Below are positions 41,317-50,287 of a DNA stretch of 64,000 nt, one piece after another. This stretch comes from Asaia lannensis NBRC 102526 (lineage in GTDB: Bacteria; Pseudomonadota; Alphaproteobacteria; Acetobacterales; Acetobacteraceae). The stretch is taken from contig NZ_JAMXQU010000012.1 in NCBI RefSeq assembly GCF_024054035.1, positions 1-64,000 of the forward strand. Direction: 5' to 3'. Each line of letters starts with the position of its first letter. The first letter of the stretch is position 1. Below the pieces are notes generated by a model. That model was not told the DNA's origin, made no database searches, and worked only from the letters and a program-made list of their open reading frames with translations. A program made the translations under genes and the position numbers.

Positions 41317-42365
41317 CACACCAACTCCATAGACGCAATTCTGGACAGTAATGTGAGAGAAGCTGAATAGTAATCGCCGCTTTCACTGAGGCTTGGCAGA
41401 TCGGCAAGAGCGTCGGCGCCACTCAGGGAAAGGAGATAGACGGCACGAAATCCCGGGGGAGCATTGTAGGCCGACCGCTCTCCCGTCATCAGATCTATCC
41501 AGCCGGGTAGTGCCGTCATCGAATAGTTCTGACTGACAGCATAGAGCGATTGCCTCAACGTGCTTGGCAAGCGCTTTCCCCATGCGAAGTAAAGGGGGAT
41601 ACGTATGGCATCGTAGGAAAACCGCGGCGGAAACCCCGGAGCCGGAAAAATACGCTCGGACTTCCGGTCGATCGCCAGCCAGTCGGGAGGCAGTCCCCAA
41701 AGACCGAACCGACTGGTTTGCAACAGCTGTTGCCCATGATCGATCAGGGTTTTCCACGGCCCCCCAGGATCGAGCAGTGCTGCACGTATCAGGGCTGGCA
41801 TGAGATAATAAGAAAGATTGACGGTCACGGATTTGGGACGGTCGAATCCTTTCATTCCGGGGAGAAGGACGAGCCTGCTGCCGACACGCCTGACGCATTT
41901 CTGCGACAGATCGGCCAAAATTGCCTTGGCCTGCTCGGTAAAAGCCTCCACACGCCACAAGAGAGCCGCTCGCCGCAACGCCCAGACGATCATGAGATCG
42001 CCATCCGACGCATTGTTGGTGTCGGCCACATGAGGCGGCGTAGGGGACCAACGCCAGCTATGAAGACTTCCGTCCCTGTGCTTGAGGTTGGAGCGGGTCC
42101 AGTTCCATATCGTTTCGAACGCGGCGCGGTCATTGAATGTCGCGGCGAAAAGCATTCCATAGCCCTGCCCCTCGGAATGGGACATGTCGTGGTTGCCGGT
42201 ATCGACGATCCGGCCTTCCGGACGCATGAAACGCTTTTTGTAGAGATCCCAATCGGGGTCTCCGAGACCGTTCGACTGGGCATGCGCCCCTGCCCCGGAC
42301 AAGGCTGAGCCCCCCAGAGCAAGCGAGACGCTGCAGAAACGACGTCTGACCAGTGAACGATACAT
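41316..42365 (-). CDS. bcsZ: Endo-beta-1,4-glucanase BcsZ (GH8)
   Basis: The start was set at ATG 42365, giving 349 residues. The N-terminus is Tat-like (RRRF followed by a hydrophobic stretch, cleavage near AHA-Q30). GH8 marks are E65 in HSEGQGYGM (general acid) and the aspartates of NNASDGDLMIVWAL (D121, D123). The enzyme trims misassembled glucan in the periplasm and is needed for normal cellulose export. It is the first gene of the operon and overlaps bcsP. Confidence 0.93.
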   Translation of the reverse strand: MYRSLVRRRFCSVSLALGGSALSGAGAHAQSNGLGDPDWDLYKKRFMRPEGRIVDTGNHDMSHSEGQGYGMLFAATFNDRAAFETIWNWTRSNLKHRDGSLHSWRWSPTPPHVADTNNASDGDLMIVWALRRAALLWRVEAFTEQAKAILADLSQKCVRRVGSRLVLLPGMKGFDRPKSVTVNLSYYLMPALIRAALLDPGGPWKTLIDHGQQLLQTSRFGLWGLPPDWLAIDRKSERIFPAPGFPPRFSYDAIRIPLYFAWGKRLPSTLRQSLYAVSQNYSMTALPGWIDLMTGERSAYNAPPGFRAVYLLSLSGADALADLPSLSESGDYYSASLTLLSRIASMELV

Positions 42366-42813
42366 TAACGATCTTCCGATAAGGCACAGCATATCGGCTG
42401 GGCTCACTAGTCGGAGCATGCTATTTCTCAGCAAGGTTCGTCAATACCTAGGGCGTTTTCGTAAAAACTTTCATTAAAATGCAAAAAACACTGCATAGAA
42501 TTTTTTATGATTTGGCTTGATTGCGCCCTATCGTTAATTACCCTTTAACGTCTTCTTCTTGACTTCCCCTTTCCATCGACCGCATCGAGTTTTTCTTGCC
42601 ATAAGCTGTAATCACCCAGCTATGGATAGCCCTATGCACGACGAAGCACCGCCACCACGGGGCGGTATTTTCATTATACAGTCGATTACCGTTCTGAATT
42701 CCTGATCTGAGATCGGCAGTAACGACACGCTGGGGCCAGCTGCATGTCAGAACAGTAACCCGGAAGCAACAACCCACGACAAAATGCTAAAACGATGGTT
42801 CGCACTCAGTCGT
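42366..42813. other. Intergenic region upstream of the cellulose operon
   Basis: About 450 bases between the start of bcsZ and the 3' end of the sensor kinase gene, both on the minus strand. The AT-rich stretch at 42440-42545 probably holds the operon promoter. No open frame is convincing. A GTAACC at 42747-42752 is followed after 16 bases by CGAC rather than CGAA, so it is not counted as a SigF promoter. Confidence 0.45.
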
Positions 42814-44613
42814 TCAGGCGAGATTTCGGCGCGGCGCCGTTATTGGAAATACCAGGCGATAGAGTGTTCCACCCTCGGATGAGATATCGAGTGTCGCACC
42901 CAGCTGACGGGCAAATCCACGCACAAGCTGCAGGCCAATTCCCTCGCGCTTGTCGTTCTCACCTTCACTGGGGAACGCGAGGCCCACTCCATCATCCTGT
43001 ATGAGCAGAAGGGCCCTGTCGTCTTCACGATGAAGCTGTATCAGAACTGCGCCGGTTCGCCCTTCGGGAAAGGCATAACGAAGCGCGTTGGTCACGATTT
43101 CAGTCACAATGAGTGAAAGGGGCACCGCTTGATCAGGCGTTACGGGAAGATCGTGAATATCGAGGGAGAGACTGATACGCCCCCGGTTCGACTGATTGTT
43201 CGCCGTGAAGATCTGGCTGGCAAGCTCTTCAAGAAAGGAGCGTACATCCAGGGAAGATAATCCACCCTCAGGATAAAGATACCTATGGAGTGTGGCCAGA
43301 GAGCGCACACGATCTCTTACCAGGTGGAATTCCTGCTTCGCTTCCGGCAGTTTGATACGGTTAGCCTGAAGATTGAGAAGCGATGCCACGATCTGCAGGT
43401 TGTTTTTAACACGATGATGGATTTCTCGTATCAGCAGGTCCTGCTGTTTCGTCGCCCGTTGCAGGCGCGCTTCATGACGGTCCAGACGTCTGGTCGCGCG
43501 ATTGAAGGCGCGTTCCATCTGGCGGATCTCGAAAGGGAGTGATTTTGGCAGATCCGGCTGGAATGTTCCGTGACGGCGCCAGTCTGCCACACTGACCGCG
43601 AGCTTTTCCATTGGCTCGACCAGATAGCGCTGTGCGGCCAGAGCAACCAGCAATAACTCTACAACAAGGATCAGAACGATCAGCATTACACGCGCCAAGA
43701 AAAGCTGTAACGCTCTCGTTTCTGCAGCGCTTCTTGCCGATACGGCGACGATGCTCGTCGGCCCATATCCGGGCATAAGCGTGTAATAGACATCGTCGAT
43801 CTCGAACTGATCGCTCATACGATGCTGTTTGAGGTTTCCCTCGAGCCGGTTATCAACTTCTTTGGGCCATGGCATCGGCAGATGTTGGACAGGGGTCAAA
43901 GGTAGAGGTGCGCCTTTACCCGTGTAGAGCCATAGATCGGTCGTGCCCGTCGCACTGTCGCTCGCTGAATGTGCATACTGTCCCCCAGCAAGAAGCTCCT
44001 CATTAATGAGAGGCCGGAAAGCAATCAGCTGCCCCGGAACGATTTCACCAGACCTGTCGACATAATCGAGCTTGATCTGAGACCGCACGAGCGGTGTGGA
44101 ACCGAGAAACACAACAGTCGAGCCATTATCGCCCGAATGCACATCGTTGCGCGTCGCTATAGCATTTTCTGTAGCCGAAGCAAGTGAGAGCAGGTTGCCC
44201 TGGCAGGGGTTGCCGTCTTTCTCGCTACCACGACTTGTGGCAACGATCTTGCCCGCCCGATCGACGAGATTGAGAGAGCAGTAATGCTGCTGGCTGATTG
44301 ACTGCACGAGCTGAAACGCACGGGAGGCAATTTCTTCATGCAGGGTGATCTGTGAAAGTGTTTCGAGCGCACCCTGAGCGCGCCCGAGATCTGTCGCGAT
44401 TTCATGTCGAGCGCTGAAAGCTTCCGCGCGGGTGCGGGCGAAACTATTATCCGAGGTCGCGAGATAGGCATGCCATGCAAGAAATCCTGCCACGCATGCC
44501 AAGGGGAGCGACGTGCAGATAATGAGTGCCATGACGCGGGAGCCAACCGTATCGAGTAGGCGCCCACGCAGGCCTTTCTTCCTGACTGGGAGGGATGACG
44601 GTGCATTCTTCAA
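42814..44613 (-). CDS. Membrane sensor histidine kinase, HisKA_2/HWE type
   Basis: The 599-residue protein has a transmembrane helix (about 27-48), a periplasmic sensor domain (50-300) and a second helix (305-328). An HAMP-like linker, a HisKA_2 dimerisation domain with REIHHRVKNNLQ (phospho-accepting His at 399/400) and a HATPase domain (ALRYAF and QDDGVGL) follow. This kinase class phosphorylates PhyR in the alphaproteobacterial general stress response. Its place 53 bases after nepR on the same strand supports that role. The stimulus is unknown. Confidence 0.88.
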   Translation of the reverse strand: MKNAPSSLPVRKKGLRGRLLDTVGSRVMALIICTSLPLACVAGFLAWHAYLATSDNSFARTRAEAFSARHEIATDLGRAQGALETLSQITLHEEIASRAFQLVQSISQQHYCSLNLVDRAGKIVATSRGSEKDGNPCQGNLLSLASATENAIATRNDVHSGDNGSTVVFLGSTPLVRSQIKLDYVDRSGEIVPGQLIAFRPLINEELLAGGQYAHSASDSATGTTDLWLYTGKGAPLPLTPVQHLPMPWPKEVDNRLEGNLKQHRMSDQFEIDDVYYTLMPGYGPTSIVAVSARSAAETRALQLFLARVMLIVLILVVELLLVALAAQRYLVEPMEKLAVSVADWRRHGTFQPDLPKSLPFEIRQMERAFNRATRRLDRHEARLQRATKQQDLLIREIHHRVKNNLQIVASLLNLQANRIKLPEAKQEFHLVRDRVRSLATLHRYLYPEGGLSSLDVRSFLEELASQIFTANNQSNRGRISLSLDIHDLPVTPDQAVPLSLIVTEIVTNALRYAFPEGRTGAVLIQLHREDDRALLLIQDDGVGLAFPSEGENDKREGIGLQLVRGFARQLGATLDISSEGGTLYRLVFPITAPRRNLA

Positions 44614-44666
44614 CCGGCCAACCCTTTTAGCGACTGCATTCGTGTTCGTAGATACGACCAGTCATT

Positions 44667-44852
44667 CTATTTCTGATCGTCACGATCTTCCTCGATGAGG
44701 CGCAGCAGCTCTTCCGGGATCGGCTCATTCGCCACATCGTCAAAGAGCTGGTGGAGACCACGTTTGAGCCAGAGATCGAACGGATTTTCTTTATCCGAAG
44801 ACGCGTCCTTCTGGCGGGACTTCTCCGGCGTGCCGTCCTTTCCCCCAGTCAT
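44667..44852 (-). CDS. nepR: Anti-sigma factor NepR
   Basis: The start was set at ATG 44852, seven bases after a GAGG ribosome binding site; longer versions exist in frame. The 61-residue protein has the NepR core: NPFDLWLKRGLHQLFDDV and ANEPIPEELLRLIEE. NepR binds EcfG sigma factors and is titrated by phosphorylated PhyR. It lies between a HisKA_2 kinase gene and two sigma factor genes, all on the minus strand, which is the canonical neighbourhood. Confidence 0.92.
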   Translation of the reverse strand: MTGGKDGTPEKSRQKDASSDKENPFDLWLKRGLHQLFDDVANEPIPEELLRLIEEDRDDQK

Positions 44853-44973
44853 AGCGTCACCTCGAAACATGAAACAGGTCGATGCAATCTTAACAATGTG
44901 CCAGCGCCCAAGTTGCACGAGCTAGGTCTAATCATCGCATTTTGAAGAGAAGAAAAGCCTCACCAAGCCGAAA

Positions 44974-44997
44974 GGGGAATGAGCAAGCCCATTCCCC
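44974..44997 (-). terminator. Terminator after the first EcfG-type gene
   Basis: On the minus strand GGGGAATG pairs with CATTCCCC around an eight-base loop, and TTTC follows. It lies 58 bases after the stop of the sigma gene at 45055 and 122 bases before nepR, so nepR likely has its own promoter. Confidence 0.6.
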
Positions 44998-45054
44998 TCA
45001 ATTCCTCCAAAATCACTGCACCTTGTGATGCAGCGACATCATCGCAACAACCGG

Positions 45055-45633
45055 TCAGAAAGTAAAAAGATCGTCAGATTTCAGCCCCTTGCGGCGGCGA
45101 TCATCCAGCGTGGCGCGCAACGCTGCAACCTTGACACGAAGCTTGTCGTTGGCGGGAAGATCGCCGGTCATCCAGGCTTCAAGCTGGCGGCGAGCGCGGA
45201 AGACGCGGCTTTTTGCCGTGCCGACTGCACAACCCGTTGCCTCGGCAAGAGCCTCGTAGCTCATGCCCTGCACCACGACCATAACGAGCGCTTCGCGCTG
45301 GTCAGCGGGGAGACGGGACAGCGCCATCGACAGATCCTTGAGTGCAAGGCTGTCTTCATGCGTCGCGTTGCTCGCAAAGGACGATGCGGGCACATCTTCG
45401 ATATCCGTCGTCTCACGACGCTTACGCAGGTCAGAGATGAAACGGTTGCGCAGAATGCGATGCATCCACGCAGAGAAATTTGTTCCAGGAATGAAGCTGT
45501 CCTGCGCGGCGAGGGCGTTGCAGACCGCATCCTGCACCAGATCCTCTGCTGCGGCGCGATTGCGGGTCAGGGACAGAGCCTGAATACGCAGCTTGGGGAG
45601 AATCTGGATAACTTGGTCATGGAAGCTGGTCAT
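45055..45633 (-). CDS. EcfG-type general stress sigma factor, paralog 1
   Basis: The 192-residue protein has sigma region 2 (IQALSLTRNRAAAEDLVQD, NFSAWMHRILRNRFISDLRK) and region 4 (LPADQREALVMVVVQGMSYE, VGTAKSRVFRARRQL). The 'WMHRILRN' block and neighbouring nepR and phyR point to the EcfG group. The start follows AAGGA with eight bases spacing. It would direct the general stress regulon when released from NepR. A second, more divergent sigma gene stands 136 bases upstream. Confidence 0.85.
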   Translation of the reverse strand: MTSFHDQVIQILPKLRIQALSLTRNRAAAEDLVQDAVCNALAAQDSFIPGTNFSAWMHRILRNRFISDLRKRRETTDIEDVPASSFASNATHEDSLALKDLSMALSRLPADQREALVMVVVQGMSYEALAEATGCAVGTAKSRVFRARRQLEAWMTGDLPANDKLRVKVAALRATLDDRRRKGLKSDDLFTF

Positions 45634-45769
45634 GCGAAAATCCTTCTTCGCTCGGTGCTTTTCAACGGATCAATGAACGGCACGACAAAGAGGTTGCATG
45701 CTTCGAAAAAAAACTGAAATTTTTTGTCGAAGAGTGATTGAGCGGTTCGGGAACGAGCCCCTCGCCCGA

Positions 45770-46360
45770 TCAGGCCTGCCCTGACTCACGCGGCACAGAT
45801 GCAAGTTCCGCCAGTTGCCCGCGTGCACGCGAAACACGCGCTTTCATGGTCCCGACCGGGCAGTCGCATATAGACGCGGCCTCCTCGTAACTGAGTTCCT
45901 GGGCGCCTACGAGTATAAGTGCCTCACGAAGGATATCGGGCAGGCGCCACAGAAGTTGCGACAGGTCCATCACCCCGTCCTGAAAGCTGTCTCGTTCCGC
46001 GACATCGCCCTCACTGCCGCGCGAGATTTCCCCAAGTATCTCAGTCTCTTTTACACGTCGCCGGCGCTGCTCGTAAAAGACATTGCGCAGGATGGTGAAA
46101 AGCCAGGCCTTGATGTTTGTCCCGTCGACAAAGCTGTCACGCGCGGAGAGCGCACGAAGCACCGTGTCCTGAACGAGATCGTCCGCCGCACTGGCTTCGC
46201 GCGTGAGATAGCGTGCGAAGCCGCGCAGATCGGCAAGATGCACGGAGATGCCACGCCTTACAGGGTCTCGGCGGCCATCCTTTTTCGGTACCCGGCTCAG
46301 ATCGTCAGCACTCAGTTTTTCTCTCCCTGAGGCCGCAAACGTGCATTCCTCTTTGCTCAA
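45770..46360 (-). CDS. EcfG-type sigma factor, paralog 2 (start uncertain)
   Basis: The frame contains sigma region 2 (LRGFARYLTREASAADDLVQ, KAWLFTILRNVFYEQRRRR) and region 4 (LPDILREALILVGAQELSYE, VGTMKARVSRARGQL). No ATG exists near the conserved start. The listed start is TTG 46360; GTG 46243 is too close to the conserved part, and ATG 46546 would overlap phyR on the other strand by 112 bases. It is probably a second EcfG paralog, which could serve as a regulator or a variant promoter-specific sigma. Confidence 0.75.
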   Translation of the reverse strand: MSKEECTFAASGREKLSADDLSRVPKKDGRRDPVRRGISVHLADLRGFARYLTREASAADDLVQDTVLRALSARDSFVDGTNIKAWLFTILRNVFYEQRRRRVKETEILGEISRGSEGDVAERDSFQDGVMDLSQLLWRLPDILREALILVGAQELSYEEAASICDCPVGTMKARVSRARGQLAELASVPRESGQA

Positions 46361-46434
46361 ATCCGAAAAAGTGCCATCGTGACGCGACAGACCGCGTTTT
46401 GTTCGCGAATTATTTTTCGGAGCTTCGTTTTCCA

Positions 46435-47178
46435 ATGGTCGATGCAGAGCGCCAAGACCTGATACAAGCCTTGCCCTTTGCGCGACGTTTTGCAAGGGCT
46501 CTTGAAGGCAATCAGAAACAGGGCGATCAACTCGTTGCCCTGGCAATCAGGGATATGGCAAACAGGAAGGGCGGTCACGATATTGGTGTCCGCTATCGAC
46601 TCTACAGGTCTGTCATCGCGTGTTTCCGTCCCGAAAGCGAAGCGTCGCACGCGTCTTCCTCCCTTACGCTCACACAGCGTTTCGTCCTTCTCCTGACATC
46701 GCTCGAAGAAGTGCCCCTGAGCGCTGTTGCCCTGATTCTCGACTGCAGCGAGAGCGAAATCCTCGCCGATATCGCCAAAGCGAACGAGGGTCTGCGCTCG
46801 GTAGCCGAAACGAGCGTGTTGATCATCGAAGACGAGCCGATCATCGCCATGGACATCCAGGATGTGGTGCAGCAATGCGGGCATCGTATTGCGGGGGTCG
46901 CCTATACCGAGGCCGATGCGGTCAGACTGGCGAAAGAAACACGTCCGGGTCTCATTCTCGCCGATATCAATCTGGGCGGCGGCGGAGACGGTATGCATGC
47001 GGTCGGCCGGATCATGAAAGATCATCAGGCCCCTGTCATTTTCGTGACCGCCTATCCCGAACGCCTTCTTACCGGCGAGCAGGAAGAGCCCTCTTTCATC
47101 ATTACCAAGCCTTTCGAGCCTACCACCCTTGCCATCACGACCTATCAGGCCGTAACCGGCGGGTTGAAAGCCATCTGA
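46435..47178 (+). CDS. phyR: General stress response regulator PhyR
   Basis: The 247-residue protein has the PhyR layout: an N-terminal sigma-like domain (1-120, with FARRFARALEGNQKQGDQLV and region-4-like segments) and a C-terminal receiver domain (125-247; EDEP with D133, phospho-acceptor D177 in LADINLG, and K in ITKPFEP). On phosphorylation the sigma-like domain binds NepR and frees EcfG. It is divergent from the second sigma gene. The start at ATG 46435 has a distant GGAG; longer versions to 46213 are antisense to the sigma gene. Confidence 0.93.
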   Translation: MVDAERQDLIQALPFARRFARALEGNQKQGDQLVALAIRDMANRKGGHDIGVRYRLYRSVIACFRPESEASHASSSLTLTQRFVLLLTSLEEVPLSAVALILDCSESEILADIAKANEGLRSVAETSVLIIEDEPIIAMDIQDVVQQCGHRIAGVAYTEADAVRLAKETRPGLILADINLGGGGDGMHAVGRIMKDHQAPVIFVTAYPERLLTGEQEEPSFIITKPFEPTTLAITTYQAVTGGLKAI

Positions 47179-47228
47179 CCCCATCGGACCGGCTTGCATA
47201 GAGCGAAGCTGTGCGACACATAGGGCGC

Positions 47229-49049
47229 ATGGCTGCACCGATCCTTCATCTTCGCGACATCGTCTATACTCTCGGCGGACGCCCCTTGCTGGATGGCGCC
47301 GAAATCGGCGTTGCGCCGGGCGAGAAGCTCTGCCTTGTCGGGCGCAACGGCTCCGGCAAATCGACCCTGCTGCGCATCGCGGCGGGTGAGATCACTCCCG
47401 ATTCAGGGCAGTGTTTCATCCAGCCCGGCATCAAGGTTGTTTATCTCCCACAAGAGCCCGACCTGACGGGCTTTGCCACAAGCTACGACTACGTGGCGCA
47501 GGACCTCCCCCCCGAGGAGGATTACCTTGCGCGCAGCATGCTCGCCGAGCTCGGGCTGACAGGAGACGAGACGACACTCACGTTATCCGGTGGTGAAGCG
47601 AGACGCTGCGCCCTCGCCCGCGCTCTGGCCGCCCGTCCGGACCTGCTCCTTCTCGATGAGCCGACGAACCATCTCGATCTGCCCACGATCACATGGCTCG
47701 AGCGAGAGCTTGCTGCCATGCGATCTGCCATGATCGTTATCAGCCATGACCGGCGACTGCTTGAAACCCTGTCGCGTGCTGTGGTCTGGCTGGAGCAGGG
47801 CGTCACGCGCCGCCTAGATCAGGGTTTCGCGCGGTTCGAGGACTGGCGCGAAGAGGTGCTCGCCCTTGAGGAGCTGGCAGCGCACAAGCTCGATCGGGAG
47901 ATTGCCCGCGAGGAAGACTGGATGCGTTACGGCGTCACGGCGCGACGCAAGCGCAACGTGCGTCGCGTGGCGGAACTTGCGGGCTTGCGTTCAAGACGCA
48001 AGGAAATTTCGAGCCAGTTCCGAGGCGCGCTCAAACTGAGCGTTTCAGAGGCGCAGAGCACCGGAAAACTGACCACGGTGGCAGAGAATGTCACCAAAAG
48101 CTTCGGCGATCGAACGATCGTCCGCGATCTGGATCTGCGCGTCCTGAAAGGCGATCGTCTCGGGATCGTGGGCGCAAACGGTATGGGCAAGACGACGCTT
48201 CTGCGCCTTCTTACGGGCGAGGATCAACCGGATAGCGGACGGATCCAGATCGGACCCTCGACCTCTCTTGTGACACTGGACCAGCGTCGCGCCAGCCTCG
48301 ATCCCACGATGACGCTTGCCGATACCATGACTGGCGGAAGCGGAGACATGGTGCAGGTCGGCAACGAGAAGCGCCATGTCATCGGCTACATGAAAGATTT
48401 TCTCTTCCGCCCGGAACAGGCGCGTACGCCCGTGGGCGTGCTGTCGGGTGGGGAACGAGGCCGTCTGGCTCTTGCCTGCGCCCTCGCTCAGCCTTCCAAT
48501 CTTCTCGTTCTTGACGAACCTACAAACGATCTCGATCTCGAAACGCTCGACCTCCTGCAGGAGATGCTCGACGATTATCCCGGCACGGTCATGCTTGTAA
48601 GCCATGACCGCGATTTTCTCGATCGTGTCGCCACCTCCGTACTCGTTGCTCAGGGCGATGGGGAATGGATCGAGTATGCAGGTGGGTATAGCGACATGCT
48701 GGCACAGACCGGGGGTGCTGCACCGGCCGAACGTGGCACGCCATCACAAGATATCAAACCTGAGAGCACTAAAGATAAGAATGCTGCAAAATCAGATAGA
48801 AGCAGCAAAAAGCTGAGCTATAAAGACAAGCTTGCGCTTGAGAAGCTTCCTCAGGAAATGGAAAGGCTGGAAAAGCAGATCGTTGCCTTGCGCGAGACAC
48901 TATCCGATCCGGCTCTTTACGCCAAAGACCCAGCCAAATTTGGCAAAACCACGGAAGCGCTAACGGCAGCCGAGGCGGCACTGACCGCTGCGGAGGAAGA
49001 ATGGCTTCTTCTGGAAATCAAGAAAGAAGACCTCGCGACCGGCGCCTGA
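47229..49049 (+). CDS. uup: ABC-F ATPase, Uup-like
   Basis: The 606-residue protein (start ATG 47229; a GTG at 47211 is possible) has two ABC domains: Walker A GRNGSGKST and GANGMGKTT, signatures LSGGEARRC and LSGGERGRL, and Walker B LLLLDEPTNHLD and LLVLDEPTNDLD. A coiled-coil C-terminal domain (about 520-600; KLSYKDKLALEKLPQEME) is typical of Uup. It has no membrane part; ABC-F proteins act on ribosomes or DNA structures. Uup is linked to transposon-excision and translation functions. Confidence 0.9.
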   Translation: MAAPILHLRDIVYTLGGRPLLDGAEIGVAPGEKLCLVGRNGSGKSTLLRIAAGEITPDSGQCFIQPGIKVVYLPQEPDLTGFATSYDYVAQDLPPEEDYLARSMLAELGLTGDETTLTLSGGEARRCALARALAARPDLLLLDEPTNHLDLPTITWLERELAAMRSAMIVISHDRRLLETLSRAVVWLEQGVTRRLDQGFARFEDWREEVLALEELAAHKLDREIAREEDWMRYGVTARRKRNVRRVAELAGLRSRRKEISSQFRGALKLSVSEAQSTGKLTTVAENVTKSFGDRTIVRDLDLRVLKGDRLGIVGANGMGKTTLLRLLTGEDQPDSGRIQIGPSTSLVTLDQRRASLDPTMTLADTMTGGSGDMVQVGNEKRHVIGYMKDFLFRPEQARTPVGVLSGGERGRLALACALAQPSNLLVLDEPTNDLDLETLDLLQEMLDDYPGTVMLVSHDRDFLDRVATSVLVAQGDGEWIEYAGGYSDMLAQTGGAAPAERGTPSQDIKPESTKDKNAAKSDRSSKKLSYKDKLALEKLPQEMERLEKQIVALRETLSDPALYAKDPAKFGKTTEALTAAEAALTAAEEEWLLLEIKKEDLATGA

Positions 49050-49135
49050 TCGCACCTGCCTTTTCACCGCGCTTTTCCTTTCACGCAACGGATATGATGC
49101 GACACCCAGGGCGCCTCATATCCGCCAGTCGAACG

Positions 49136-50125
49136 TCAGGAGACCGGCAGATGCTCGGCAAGCTGTATCAGCCCAGACGCCTCCATGCGCGCGCGGGTCT
49201 CATCCATGCTTGCCTTTACCCTGATTGCGGCATCCAGCGCCCTGATGCCCGCCTCTGCATCAACAAGAATAGGCGCGCCGTCGAGACAGGCCGCCGCGAA
49301 GGCGTCGTGCTCGGCAGCAAGACAGTCGCAATCCTTCCAGCGCAGAGCCTCTCGCTTGAATCCGCCCGTCCCGGGCAAGGGAAGGCCGCGTTTGCGACCG
49401 ATCATGGTCAGCTCCTGCTGCATGAAATCGGCCGAAAGATACCCTTCTTCGGAGAACACGCGCATGCGGCGTTCCGTTTTCAGCGAGATACGGCTTGCTG
49501 AAATCGACGCGACACAGCCATTGGCAAACCGGACACGCGCATTGGAAATGTCCTCATGCTCGCTCGATACCGCAACGCCTACCGCATCGATTGAATCGAT
49601 CGGTGAATCGACCAGGGACAACACAAGATCGAGGTCGTGAATCATCAGATCGAGGATAACGGAAACGTCGGTCCCACGCGGCTTGAATGGCGCGATGCGG
49701 GTCGCCTCGATGTAAAGCGGCTTGCCTATACGCTCCGATATCGCCCGGTGCTCGGACGAATACCGAAGCAGATGGCCGACCTGAAGCACGACACCGTTTT
49801 CCGCAGCCAAGGCCGCAAGTTTTTTCGCTTCTTCCAGTGTGGCGGCGATAGGTTTCTCGACCAGAACATGTCGCTTTGCCTGCAGACAGGCTGCTCCAAC
49901 AGGAAAATGCTGTTCAGCCGGTGCCGCGACAATGACTGCATCGACGGCCGCAATCAGTTCTTGCAGGCTCGATGCCACGCTGCATCCCGCTTCACGGGCA
50001 ACAACAGCAGCACGCTCCATATCGGGGTCATACAGGGCGACCAGGGTTTCTCTCGGGCAATCCCGCGCCTTGAGAGCATGGAACCGGCCGAAATGGCCAG
50101 CACCGACGATTCCGACCTTCAGCAT
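49136..50125 (-). CDS. Gfo/Idh/MocA family oxidoreductase
   Basis: The start was set at ATG 50125 (MLKVGIVGAGHFGRFH), 329 residues; the open frame continues upstream without function. The N-terminal Rossmann fold has VGAGHFGRFH (7-16) and the EKPIA motif of the family; the C-terminal beta-sheet domain includes LDLMIHDLDLVL with the family's conserved His. It is an NAD(P)-dependent sugar or sugar-nucleotide dehydrogenase. The substrate is unknown; relatives act in lipid A or polysaccharide precursor pathways. Confidence 0.85.
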   Translation of the reverse strand: MLKVGIVGAGHFGRFHALKARDCPRETLVALYDPDMERAAVVAREAGCSVASSLQELIAAVDAVIVAAPAEQHFPVGAACLQAKRHVLVEKPIAATLEEAKKLAALAAENGVVLQVGHLLRYSSEHRAISERIGKPLYIEATRIAPFKPRGTDVSVILDLMIHDLDLVLSLVDSPIDSIDAVGVAVSSEHEDISNARVRFANGCVASISASRISLKTERRMRVFSEEGYLSADFMQQELTMIGRKRGLPLPGTGGFKREALRWKDCDCLAAEHDAFAAACLDGAPILVDAEAGIRALDAAIRVKASMDETRARMEASGLIQLAEHLPVS

Positions 50126-50287
50126 GTGTTTTCCCGGTCTATGCGCGTCTGAATTCATGAATTTTGGTGTAGCAGGGCGTTGTGGGAGGTTGCAACGCGG
50201 AGCGCCTGCCTGCATCTTCCCGCAGCCTGACCGCCCTGCGGTAGCCTCACACCTCCGGTCGTTGCAAGAAGGACGCCGCCCCGTTCG

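Noticed and set aside
42747-42772. GTAACC-N16-CGAC resembling a SigF promoter
   Set aside because: The -10 has a mismatch (CGAC), and it points toward the convergent end of the kinase gene with no plus-strand gene downstream.
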